A stretch of DNA of 47,906 nucleotides from Flavobacteriaceae bacterium. Its GTDB lineage: Bacteria; Bacteroidota; Bacteroidia; Flavobacteriales; Weeksellaceae. The stretch lies in contig JAITMJ010000059.1 in the NCBI GenBank assembly GCA_031277475.1, positions 1 to 47,906 on the forward strand. The letters are read 5' to 3'. Positions 16,043 to 22,995 of this stretch are shown here, in pieces. Both the position numbers and the translations under genes were made by a program. Under the pieces are notes generated by a model. That model was not told where the DNA came from. It did no database searches and saw nothing but the letters and a program-made list of their open reading frames with translations. Position 1 is the stretch's first letter. Each line of letters begins with the position of its first letter.

Positions 16043-17125
16043 TCACAACGGTTTGTATTCAAATTCGGGGTTTCCGCGAACGCCTTCCAAATTCGTCATC
16101 CTATTGAATTTCAGTTTGTAATAAAGTCCGTCTGTGTTTTTAATAATGTAAAATCTATCGCCGTAAACATCATTTCCGCTCGGTCCGGTGAATCTCCAAG
16201 TAGAGCCGATTGCGGTTTGATCATCAAAAATAAATTTGGATTCATCCACATCCGAAGCGGAAAAATTGTTGTAAACTTCCGTAGCATTAGTTCCCGCCGG
16301 AACTTTAACTTGATAAGCACCGACTCCGGAAAGAATATTCGTGGTTACAAAATCCGAATAAATATAACTGCCCGCTCCGGAAAGTATATTCACGAAAACC
16401 GTGAAACAAATATCCCAATGTTTTTTTTCGGGCTGAACCATAACTTCCTGATTGTCAATTAAACTAAAAAACACAAAGTTGTAATCCGGATTTTTTTGAA
16501 TGATGTATTCTTTGTAAGTTGTAGCGTTGATATCCGCATATTTTATTTTGTAACCGTCTGCATTTCGGGTGATTTGAATTTTCATCCAACCGCGCGCATC
16601 GCCTTTCGGTTGGGCACTTCCGAGCGGAATATTTTCGGTATTGATTTCATTTCCCATATTGACGAGATAAATTCCATTTTCCGAATCGTTTTCGCTGATT
16701 TCTGCAATAGCCGTGTGTCCGCTGATATTTCCGGCGGGATTGTCCACATATTGTTCGTTTTCGGCAACAAAATTTGCCACTTGAATTTCGTCTTCCAAAG
16801 CCAATATATCCAGCGTTTCGGAAATGGCGTTGATATCGGTTGCGTTTTCTATTTTTCCGGCAGCCATCAGTGCAGACGAATTTAAAATCACTTTAAATTC
16901 ATCGCCGCAATAAAATCCCAAATCCCATTTTGTACGCAGATTTTCCGAAGAATTTCCACTGCTCAATTCAAACCAAATTTGGTTCGGTTGAGCGGCACCG
17001 CCAACATTGGGATTCACGATTTCTCCCTCGAAATTAGGAATGGCAATCGGTGTTTCGTCGTCATTAATGCAAGACTGAAAAGCGAAGACGCCTAATAATG
17101 AGTAGATTAATATTTTGTTTTTCAT
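16043..17125 (-). CDS. HmuY family heme-binding lipoprotein
   Basis: This 360-residue protein starts MKNKILIYSLLGVFAFQSC: a lipoprotein signal with lipobox FQSC, so it is probably anchored in the outer membrane. The body matches HmuY-like proteins: an N-terminal WFELSSGN..TKWDLGFYCGDEFKVILNSSALMAAG region and a C-terminal GDRFYIIKNTDGLYYKLKF region. HmuY binds heme and hands it to a TonB receptor. It is longer than Porphyromonas HmuY (about 216 residues). The receptor gene lies upstream on the same strand, 339 bp away, which fits a hmuR-hmuY pair. ATG 17125 is chosen because the longer TTG frame precedes the signal peptide. Confidence 0.85.
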   Translation of the reverse strand: MKNKILIYSLLGVFAFQSCINDDETPIAIPNFEGEIVNPNVGGAAQPNQIWFELSSGNSSENLRTKWDLGFYCGDEFKVILNSSALMAAGKIENATDINAISETLDILALEDEIQVANFVAENEQYVDNPAGNISGHTAIAEISENDSENGIYLVNMGNEINTENIPLGSAQPKGDARGWMKIQITRNADGYKIKYADINATTYKEYIIQKNPDYNFVFFSLIDNQEVMVQPEKKHWDICFTVFVNILSGAGSYIYSDFVTTNILSGVGAYQVKVPAGTNATEVYNNFSASDVDESKFIFDDQTAIGSTWRFTGPSGNDVYGDRFYIIKNTDGLYYKLKFNRMTNLEGVRGNPEFEYKPL

Positions 17126-17136
17126 AATTTTTAGAT

Positions 17137-17153
17137 GCCCCCTGTCCCCCAAA
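17137..17153. repeat. Left arm of a 17-bp perfect inverted repeat
   Basis: GCCCCCTGTCCCCCAAA lies 12 nt upstream of the hmuY-like start codon. Its exact reverse complement is at 17448-17464, ending at the stop codon of the TonB receptor. It also forms a local palindrome with the following GGGGG. This C-rich type recurs at 24915-24938. Confidence 0.7.
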
Positions 17154-17224
17154 GGGGGAAAATTTTCTAATAAAGGGGTGTTTTTTTTAATTAATTCTTG
17201 ATAATTTTTTTTAAATCTTTATCC

Positions 17225-17320
17225 TTTGTGTCGCCCTACGGGCGAATTTTTTACCGTTTTCCTTTTCCACAGGCTTGCGCCTATGGTTATTCACATTAAG
17301 TCCTACGGACTTTTTATATA
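17225..17320. repeat. Cluster of small palindromes in the hmuY upstream gap
   Basis: Three short hairpins follow one another: TCGCCCTACGGGCGA (about 17231-17245), AGGCTTGCGCCT (about 17271-17282) and AAGTCCTACGGACTT (about 17299-17313). They belong to the CCCTACGGG-type dispersed palindromes often found between genes in this phylum. A related ATCCCGAAGGGAT occurs at about 7109-7121. Confidence 0.6.
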
Positions 17321-17447
17321 AATTTTAAAATATCTTTAAATTTTTCAATTTTTTTTAATAATTTTTTTTCAACCACAATTTTTGCCGCGTTTGCCCCCTT
17401 TGCCTCTTTTAATTTTTATTTTTTTTATGGAATCGGCGAATCTTCGA

Positions 17448-17464
17448 TTTGGGGGACAGGGGGC
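17448..17464. repeat. Right arm of the 17-bp perfect inverted repeat
   Basis: TTTGGGGGACAGGGGGC is the exact reverse complement of 17137-17153. Together the arms bracket the whole gap between the receptor and the HmuY-like gene. Confidence 0.7.
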
Positions 17465-19579
17465 TTAGAAACCATACATCAATCTCGCGAAATAACTTCT
17501 TCCGTAGAAAAGTTTGGAACTGTCGAGAATATTTCTGGATTGTGCAGTGCTTTCAATGCTTGTAACATCAAAAATATTTTTAATTCCGAGCGTCAATTCC
17601 AAATGATCTTTAAAAAACGGCTGCGAAATCGTAGCATTCATCATACTGAAATCTCCGATTTTTTCGAGAGAATATTTCCCGACACCCTGCAAATTCACAT
17701 CTTCAAGATAATATTGTTTGCTGCTTCCGCTGTATTTGTAGTAAAGCGCAAACAGGGTTTTTGTCGGGTTTAATTTATAATTTGCGGAAATATTGGCTTC
17801 GGGATAAAAATAAAATTTAGTGGGAGAAACGCTGTTGAACACTTTTATTTCGCGGGAAATTCCTGTGAGCGAAACGCCGGAGTTGAACGTGAAATTTCCT
17901 TTTTTGTATCCGAAATTTCCCGAAAACAAGAGAGATTTGTAGCCGTCCACATTGATGTAGAGAAATTGCAGCGGATTCAGATTGATGGTTGCCAATTCTA
18001 TTTTATCTTTTAAATCCATATACATTCCCGAAAAATTGACGTTGATATTTCTGTTTTCATTAATATTTTTATAATCCCAAAACAATCCGATTGTAACTCC
18101 TGTTTCGGGTTTCAGGTTTTCATTTCCGTGAATGTCATGATTGGCGTCCATCAAATAGGAAAACAATTCTTCATATTTTGGAAAACGATTGGCAGAACCG
18201 CCGGACAATCGGATGTCCATTTTTGGTGTAGCCGAATATTTCAAAACCAAAGAATAATTAAATTGATGATCAAATTTATCGCTCAACGCCAATCTCGCGC
18301 CGGGACGAACGTAGAATTTCGGCAGTGCATTCCATTCGGCAGAAAAGAAATTGGCATAATTAAAAATTGTTCTTTTAACATCAGTTCTAAAAAATTGTTG
18401 CTCAGTGAGTTGACTCGCAAATCCGTCGGTTCTGTCTAATTCGTAACCCAATTGAAAATCGAGTTTTTCATCATCCAAAAAATGACTGAACATTCCTCTG
18501 GAATACAAAATATTGATGTCGTAAAAAGGTCGTTTTTCTTCTCTCGAAATTTCTTTCCGCGCCGGAATATCGTAAATATATTTTTGAAGTTCTCTCAACT
18601 GCGTCTGATAGGAAAAATCTCCCATATATTTCACGGTTCCCAAATTGGAAATCAGGTTTAGCTGATGCAGCCAACGCGTTGTGAAATAATCTCTGTCATG
18701 CGCAATGTAAGTTCGCTCACCGCCCGCAAAATTCAAAGGTTCTATTTTGGAATCCCGATAATTGATTTCCTCGCGAAGCAAATTAATCTTATAAAAAATG
18801 TTCGTTTTGTTTTTGGAATATTTTATCAAACCTCCGACGTTCATTTGATCTTTCGGTTGCCATTCGTAGCCGCGTTTTTTATCATTTATTTCGGAAAAAT
18901 AGCGATAGCCTTTTTGAGTTCCCCAAAATCCTTGAAAATCATTGTGATTGAAATCCGCCGAAACAAACCAGTTTTCAGAAATATTGTACCCCAAATTCAA
19001 AATTTGAATGTGTCTGCCTTGTCCTTTTTTGTACCAATCATATTCTTTTCCTACGGTTTCTTCTTGCAAAGCCACATTTCCAAAGAATTTTTTAGACGAA
19101 CTTTTTTTGGTAATAATATTAATTACCGCCACAACCGCGTTATTTCCGTATTCCACGCCCATCGAACCTTTCACGATTTCTATTTTTTCGATATTGTTGA
19201 GGCTGATTTTCGTGAGGTCAAACAGATTTCCCAAGCCTTCATCGTTCACCACAGGAATATTGTCGATAAGAACTTTGGTATATTCGCCGCCCAAACCCAA
19301 AATATTTGCAGAAGAATTTCCGCTGGAAGTATCGGCTACAACGAGGATATTTAGATTTTGATTCAGAACTTCCGCCACATTCGTTGCCGCCATATTTTTA
19401 ATTTGTTCAGCGTCAATCACTTCTACTTTGTAAATAGATTTATTGATGGATTGCGGATTGTATTGTGCGGTGAGAACTACTTCTTCAATATCTTTTTTCG
19501 TGATGAGGCTGTCGTCATCTTGAGCATTCATCAAAACCGCTGTCAGAAAGGAAAAGAGGGCGACTAATGTTTTTTTCAT
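17465..19579 (-). CDS. TonB-dependent outer-membrane receptor, probable heme receptor
   Basis: This 704-residue protein has a signal peptide (MKKTLVALFSFLTAVLMNAQ). A plug domain follows (about residues 30-160) with the TonB-box-like EEVVLTAQ, a LGLGGEYTKVLIDNIPVVNDEG loop and EKIEIVKGSMGVEYG. The rest is a beta barrel ending in the aromatic outer-membrane signal YFARLMYGF. The HmuY-like gene downstream argues that heme or hemoprotein is the ligand. I do not see a clear FRAP/NPNL heme-receptor box, so this is inference from context. A consensus -7 box lies 15-22 nt upstream of the ATG. Iron regulation is plausible, but no Fur site can be claimed. Confidence 0.92.
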   Translation of the reverse strand: MKKTLVALFSFLTAVLMNAQDDDSLITKKDIEEVVLTAQYNPQSINKSIYKVEVIDAEQIKNMAATNVAEVLNQNLNILVVADTSSGNSSANILGLGGEYTKVLIDNIPVVNDEGLGNLFDLTKISLNNIEKIEIVKGSMGVEYGNNAVVAVINIITKKSSSKKFFGNVALQEETVGKEYDWYKKGQGRHIQILNLGYNISENWFVSADFNHNDFQGFWGTQKGYRYFSEINDKKRGYEWQPKDQMNVGGLIKYSKNKTNIFYKINLLREEINYRDSKIEPLNFAGGERTYIAHDRDYFTTRWLHQLNLISNLGTVKYMGDFSYQTQLRELQKYIYDIPARKEISREEKRPFYDINILYSRGMFSHFLDDEKLDFQLGYELDRTDGFASQLTEQQFFRTDVKRTIFNYANFFSAEWNALPKFYVRPGARLALSDKFDHQFNYSLVLKYSATPKMDIRLSGGSANRFPKYEELFSYLMDANHDIHGNENLKPETGVTIGLFWDYKNINENRNINVNFSGMYMDLKDKIELATINLNPLQFLYINVDGYKSLLFSGNFGYKKGNFTFNSGVSLTGISREIKVFNSVSPTKFYFYPEANISANYKLNPTKTLFALYYKYSGSSKQYYLEDVNLQGVGKYSLEKIGDFSMMNATISQPFFKDHLELTLGIKNIFDVTSIESTAQSRNILDSSKLFYGRSYFARLMYGF

Positions 19580-19593
19580 CTAAAAAATTTGTG

Positions 19594-19601
19594 CAAAAAT
19601 A
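19594..19601 (-). promoter_or_regulatory. -7 box of the TonB receptor gene
   Basis: Minus-strand TATTTTTG, an exact TAnnTTTG match, 14 nt before the ATG of the receptor. Confidence 0.6.
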
Positions 19602-19703
19602 AATTTCATCAATAGATTGAGAATATATTTTTACAAAGTAATTAAAAAAACTGACAAAAATCATAATTCGGTTTCAGGTTTTAGGTGATTTCTCAGACCA
19701 TGC

Positions 19704-19720
19704 TAAACGCATTAAAATTT
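19704..19720. repeat. Copy of the TAAACGCATTAAAATTT motif
   Basis: Exact 17-nt match to 9909-9925 and close match to the ends of the element at 1271-1407. It lies in the 355-bp non-coding gap between the divergent TonB receptor and alpha/beta hydrolase genes. Confidence 0.5.
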
Positions 19721-19833
19721 CAAATATGTTTAATAAATAAATTAAATATATTTAATAATTGCGAAATATTTAAGTATAATTTTAACGCAAATGGTTTTTA
19801 ATCCTGAATCAAGTTCAGAACTGAAAAATATTT

Positions 19834-19937
19834 TATTTTTGAAAAATGAAACCTTCATGACAAAATCATCAACATAAAAATCTGATATTGTGTATTGAAG
19901 GTTCCGTCTGACCATTGAAATAAAATATAAACAGATG
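19834..19937 (+). promoter_or_regulatory. Conserved structured leader, copy 3 (alpha/beta hydrolase), with -7 box
   Basis: A perfect -7 box TATTTTTG (19834-19841) precedes an 89-nt leader starting ATGAAAC at 19846. Blocks identical to copy 1 are CATGACAAAAT, TCTGACC and TAAAATATAAACAGATGA. Between them the sequence has diverged but pairing is kept: P1 is 19848-19856 with 19897-19905 (8 of 9 pairs), P1b is 19860-19868 with 19883-19891 (8 of 9), and P2 is CGTCTG 19905-19910 with CAGATG 19932-19937, including one G-U pair. The opening frame is M-K-P-S-stop. Confidence 0.65.
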
Positions 19938-20570
19938 AATTTATACATCATCAGCGGACTTGGGGCGGATTTCAAAGTTTTGGAACGTATAAAATTTCCG
20001 GAATATTTAAACGTGATTTTCATTGATTGGCTGATGCCCGAAAAAAATGAATCTTTTGAAAATTATGTCCGAAGAATGTCTGAAAAAGTGGACGGTTCCG
20101 AGCCTTTTTGTTTGCTCGGCTATTCTTTCGGCGGAATGCTGGTGCAGGAAATCAATAAACTAAAACCGGCAAAAAAAGTGGTGATTCTGGGAAGTATAAA
20201 ATCGGACAAGGAAAAATCACGGTTCATAAAATCCGGCAGAATTATGAGCATTCCCAAATATTTACCGGAAAAAATATACAGAGAAAACGGCGGTTTATTC
20301 GCGTTTCTTGGAAATTGGTTGGGTTTGAAAAATTCTAATATTTCCGATTATTTCAGAGTTCGAGATCCGTATTATTTGAAATGGTCTGTAGAAAAAGTTT
20401 TCGAATGGAAATTTGAAGAAAATCCCGACGTCATTCAGATTTTGGGCGACCGCGACCTGATTTTCCCGATAAAATATTCTAAACCGAACTACGTCATCAA
20501 AGGCGGAACACATCTTTTTCCCGCAACCAAACACAAAGAAGTTTCGGAAATTTTGAAAAAAATATTTTAA
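19935..20570 (+). CDS. Alpha/beta hydrolase
   Basis: This 211-residue cytoplasmic protein has the alpha/beta hydrolase core: an oxyanion loop ISGLGAD near the N-terminus, the nucleophile elbow GYSFGG (Ser at about residue 69), a late acidic residue in GDRDLIFPI, and the catalytic His in GGTHLFP about 20 residues from the end. The cap region is small. The substrate cannot be told from sequence; relatives are called esterases or lipases. It has the third copy of the conserved leader, with the ATG inside the P2 hairpin, and is transcribed alone before the hairpin at 20.6 kb. Confidence 0.85.
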   Translation: MNLYIISGLGADFKVLERIKFPEYLNVIFIDWLMPEKNESFENYVRRMSEKVDGSEPFCLLGYSFGGMLVQEINKLKPAKKVVILGSIKSDKEKSRFIKSGRIMSIPKYLPEKIYRENGGLFAFLGNWLGLKNSNISDYFRVRDPYYLKWSVEKVFEWKFEENPDVIQILGDRDLIFPIKYSKPNYVIKGGTHLFPATKHKEVSEILKKIF

Positions 20571-20597
20571 TTTGGCGGTTTGAAAAACCAAAACTTG

Positions 20598-20661
20598 TCC
20601 CGATTTATCCTGTTAGATAATTTTTACCATGAGGATGAGTATCTAACAGGATGAATCGGGA
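20598..20661. repeat. Long hairpin repeat upstream of sdaA (22-nt arms)
   Basis: Arms at 20598-20619 and 20640-20661 (cores ATCCTGTTAGATA and TATCTAACAGGAT) pair over 22 positions with a single T/G difference that still allows a G-U pair, around a 20-nt loop. It sits 14 nt before the sdaA ATG. Part of the outer stem (TTGTCCCGATT) recurs at 22760-22770. It is not followed by a T run, so it is not a standard terminator for the hydrolase; a dispersed palindrome is the likelier reading. Confidence 0.75.
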
Positions 20662-20675
20662 AGCCATCAACAAAC

Positions 20676-22094
20676 ATGGAATCCATCTCAATATTTGAAA
20701 TCATAAAAGTAGGAATTGGACCGTCGAGTTCGCACACGATGGGACCTTGGAACGCCACCACTTCTTTCATCCGACTGATTGAGCGCGAAAAACAAATTTC
20801 CGCCGTGAAAGAAATTTTTGTGGAATTTTTCGGTTCATTGGCAAAAACCGGAATCGGACACGGAACCGACATCGCCGCAATACTCGGACTTTCGGGCGAA
20901 GATTTTAAAACAATCGACACCAATTCCATAGACGAAAAAATTGAAAACATTAAAACTTCCCAAAAAATCAATTTTGCCGGACAAAAAGAAATTCCCTTTG
21001 TTTACGGACATCATTTAATTTTAAATAAAAATAAAACCCTCGAATTTCATCCTAACGGAATGATTTTCAAAGCCGTTTTTGAAAATGGAGAAGAATTGAT
21101 TCAAGATTATTATTCGGTCGGCGGCGGTTTTGTGGCAACCCGCGAACAAAACTCTTTCGAGAGAATGTGTATTCGTACGCTTTATCCTTGCCATTGCGGA
21201 AAAGATGTTTTAAAATATGCTGAACAGTTGAATTTATCGCAGTTTTCGGATTTGATTTTTCTGAACGAAGAAAGTTGGCGCACCCGCGAAGAAACCGAAA
21301 ACGAAGCACTTTATATTTGGCAGCAAATCAAAGAATGTATTTACAAAGGCGTGAACAAAGAGGGAATTCTCCCCGGCGGTTTGAATGTTTCCAGACGAGC
21401 AGCCGGTTTGAATCGCACACTTTTAGGCGAAAAAATTTATAAAAATCTCGACGAATGGTTCAAACTCGTGGTTCAAGCGGAGGAAACTTTCACGAATACC
21501 AACAAATGGATTTCCTGTTTTGCGCTCGCCGTAAACGAAGAAAATGCGAGTTTCGGAAGAATTATTACGGCACCGACCAACGGCGCAAGCGGCGTAATTC
21601 CCGCAGTTTTGATGTATTCGCAAGCCTTCACGGAATTTACGAAAGATGAAGATATTATTCGATTCATATTGGTAGCCGGAGAAATCGGAACGTTATTCAA
21701 GAAAAATGCCACTATTTCTGCGGCGATGGGCGGTTGCCAAGCGGAAATCGGCGTTTCTTCGGCGATGGCTGCTGCCGGACTTACGGAAATTATGGGCGGA
21801 ACTCCGGCTCAAGTTTTGCAAGCGGCGGAAATTGCGATGGAACATCATCTCGGTCTCACTTGCGATCCAATTTCCGGATTGGTGCAAATTCCCTGCATTG
21901 AAAGAAATTCGATGGGTGCCATAAAAGCGATTACCGCCGCAAACATCGCGATAGAAAGCGATCCCGCAAAAGCGCGCGTTTCTTTGGACGAGGTGATTCA
22001 AAGTATGTGGGAAACCGCGCAAAGTATGAGTGAGCGTTTCAAAGAAACTTCCGAAGGCGGACTTGCCATTGCCGTGAATGTGGCGGAGTGTTAA
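20676..22094 (+). CDS. sdaA: L-serine ammonia-lyase, single-chain Fe-S type
   Basis: This 472-residue enzyme deaminates L-serine to pyruvate. The N-terminal beta-like domain starts with IKVGIGPSSSHTMGPWNA. The alpha-like catalytic domain (about residues 200-470) carries APTNGASGVIPAVL, the AAMGGCQAEIGVSSAMAAAG segment and the CDPISGLVQIPCIERN segment, giving the three cysteines expected to hold the oxygen-labile [4Fe-4S] cluster. This is the fused SdaA/SdaB form. The ATG at 20676 directly follows a strong hairpin, which could affect ribosome access. The gene is monocistronic. Confidence 0.96.
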   Translation: MESISIFEIIKVGIGPSSSHTMGPWNATTSFIRLIEREKQISAVKEIFVEFFGSLAKTGIGHGTDIAAILGLSGEDFKTIDTNSIDEKIENIKTSQKINFAGQKEIPFVYGHHLILNKNKTLEFHPNGMIFKAVFENGEELIQDYYSVGGGFVATREQNSFERMCIRTLYPCHCGKDVLKYAEQLNLSQFSDLIFLNEESWRTREETENEALYIWQQIKECIYKGVNKEGILPGGLNVSRRAAGLNRTLLGEKIYKNLDEWFKLVVQAEETFTNTNKWISCFALAVNEENASFGRIITAPTNGASGVIPAVLMYSQAFTEFTKDEDIIRFILVAGEIGTLFKKNATISAAMGGCQAEIGVSSAMAAAGLTEIMGGTPAQVLQAAEIAMEHHLGLTCDPISGLVQIPCIERNSMGAIKAITAANIAIESDPAKARVSLDEVIQSMWETAQSMSERFKETSEGGLAIAVNVAEC

Positions 22095-22244
22095 TATAAA
22101 AAAGATATATTGAAAAATTTTTCTTTGTATAATAATTCTCATTTCTCTCAAAAAAACATTAGAGGTTTTTAGTTTTATCAATATTGATTATCAATTAAAT
22201 ACAAGAATATGTTCGTTGTCTTTTGAAACTTGGTTTGTAAAGAT

Positions 22245-22275
22245 TTTGTCAATCCGAAAAATATGTGTAATTTCG
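22245..22275 (+). promoter_or_regulatory. Promoter of rpsO
   Basis: A -33 TTTG (22245-22248), a 19-nt spacer and a -7 box TAATTTCG (22268-22275, one mismatch) lie 36 nt before the rpsO start. Confidence 0.6.
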
Positions 22276-22311
22276 CCGCCGTTACATAATAATTATTAAA
22301 ATAATATTGGC

Positions 22312-22581
22312 ATGTATTTAACATCAGAAAAGAAAGCGGAAATCTTCACGAAATACGGAAAATCTGCACAAGACACAGGAAGTCCCGAAGGACAAATAGC
22401 ACTTTTTACGTTCAGAATCAATCACCTTTCAAACCATTTGAAAAACAATCACAAAGATTACAACACAGAAAAGTCTTTGGTAAAATTGGTAGGTAAAAGA
22501 AAAAGATTGTTGGACTATCTTAAAAACAAAGATATCGGAAGATACAGGGCAGTCATCGCCGAATTGGGATTAAGAAAATAG
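22312..22581 (+). CDS. rpsO: 30S ribosomal protein S15
   Basis: The 89-residue protein has the full S15 length and signature: QDTGSPEGQIALFTFRI (16S rRNA contact region), HLKNNHKDYNTEKSL and KRKRLLDYLKNKDIGRYRAVIAELGLRK. It binds 16S rRNA helices in the central domain early in 30S assembly. In many bacteria S15 represses its own translation by binding its leader; a 36-nt leader here leaves little room for a large structure. In most flavobacteria pnp follows rpsO; here it does not, and the next gene is convergent. Confidence 0.98.
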   Translation: MYLTSEKKAEIFTKYGKSAQDTGSPEGQIALFTFRINHLSNHLKNNHKDYNTEKSLVKLVGKRKRLLDYLKNKDIGRYRAVIAELGLRK

Positions 22582-22689
22582 TAAAAAAAACAGAAGGAAT
22601 TGTCTTAAAAGTAATTTGGTACGCAAATAACGCCGGTTTTATATATATGAATATCAGATTGTTATAAAAATGATATTTTCTTTTATCCG

Positions 22690-22770
22690 TGTAAATCCGC
22701 GAAATCTGTGTCATCTGCATGCTTTTCGAGGCAGCCGCTTTATAGAAAAATCGTCAGCCTTGTCCCGATT
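22690..22770. repeat. Dispersed intergenic repeat (AATCTG-type) between rpsO and the sensor gene
   Basis: The stretch with GTAAATCCGCGAAATCTG and TCATCTGCATGCTTTTCGAG resembles the sequence at 30129-30175, where AAATCTGTAAAATCTGCG and TATCTGCGTGCTTTTGAG occur in the same order before the alpha-2-macroglobulin gene. It holds no ORF and is followed by a TTGTCCCGATT palindrome half. Confidence 0.5.
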
Positions 22771-22776
22771 CCAAAT

Positions 22777-22995
22777 TTACGAATCAGGAATATTCGGGCT
22801 AAGTTTGGTGATAAATTCTTCCAAATCATCATCTTTGGAAAGGTTGAGTTTCTTTTTCAGGCGGTATTTTTTCATCATTAAAGTCGTATAATCCACGTTC
22901 ATAATATTTGCCAATTCTTTGTTGCTCACGCGGAGTGCGATATGGACGCAATATTTTAAGTCACTGTTAGTCAGTTTATTTGGTGCAGCCTGCTG
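22777..22995 (-). pseudogene. HTH remnant severed from the TPR sensor
   Basis: Directly after the TAA that ends the sensor ORF, the same frame stays open for 72 more codons to TAA 22777-22779. It encodes QQAAPNKLTNSDLKYCVH, then IALRVSNKELANIMNVDY, KKYRLKKKLNLSKDDDLEEF and a short tail. This is the helix-turn-helix DNA-binding domain normally found at the C-terminus of flavobacterial TPR-type LuxR-like regulators. It has no start codon of its own in a useful place, so it is probably lost unless the stop is read through. Confidence 0.75.
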
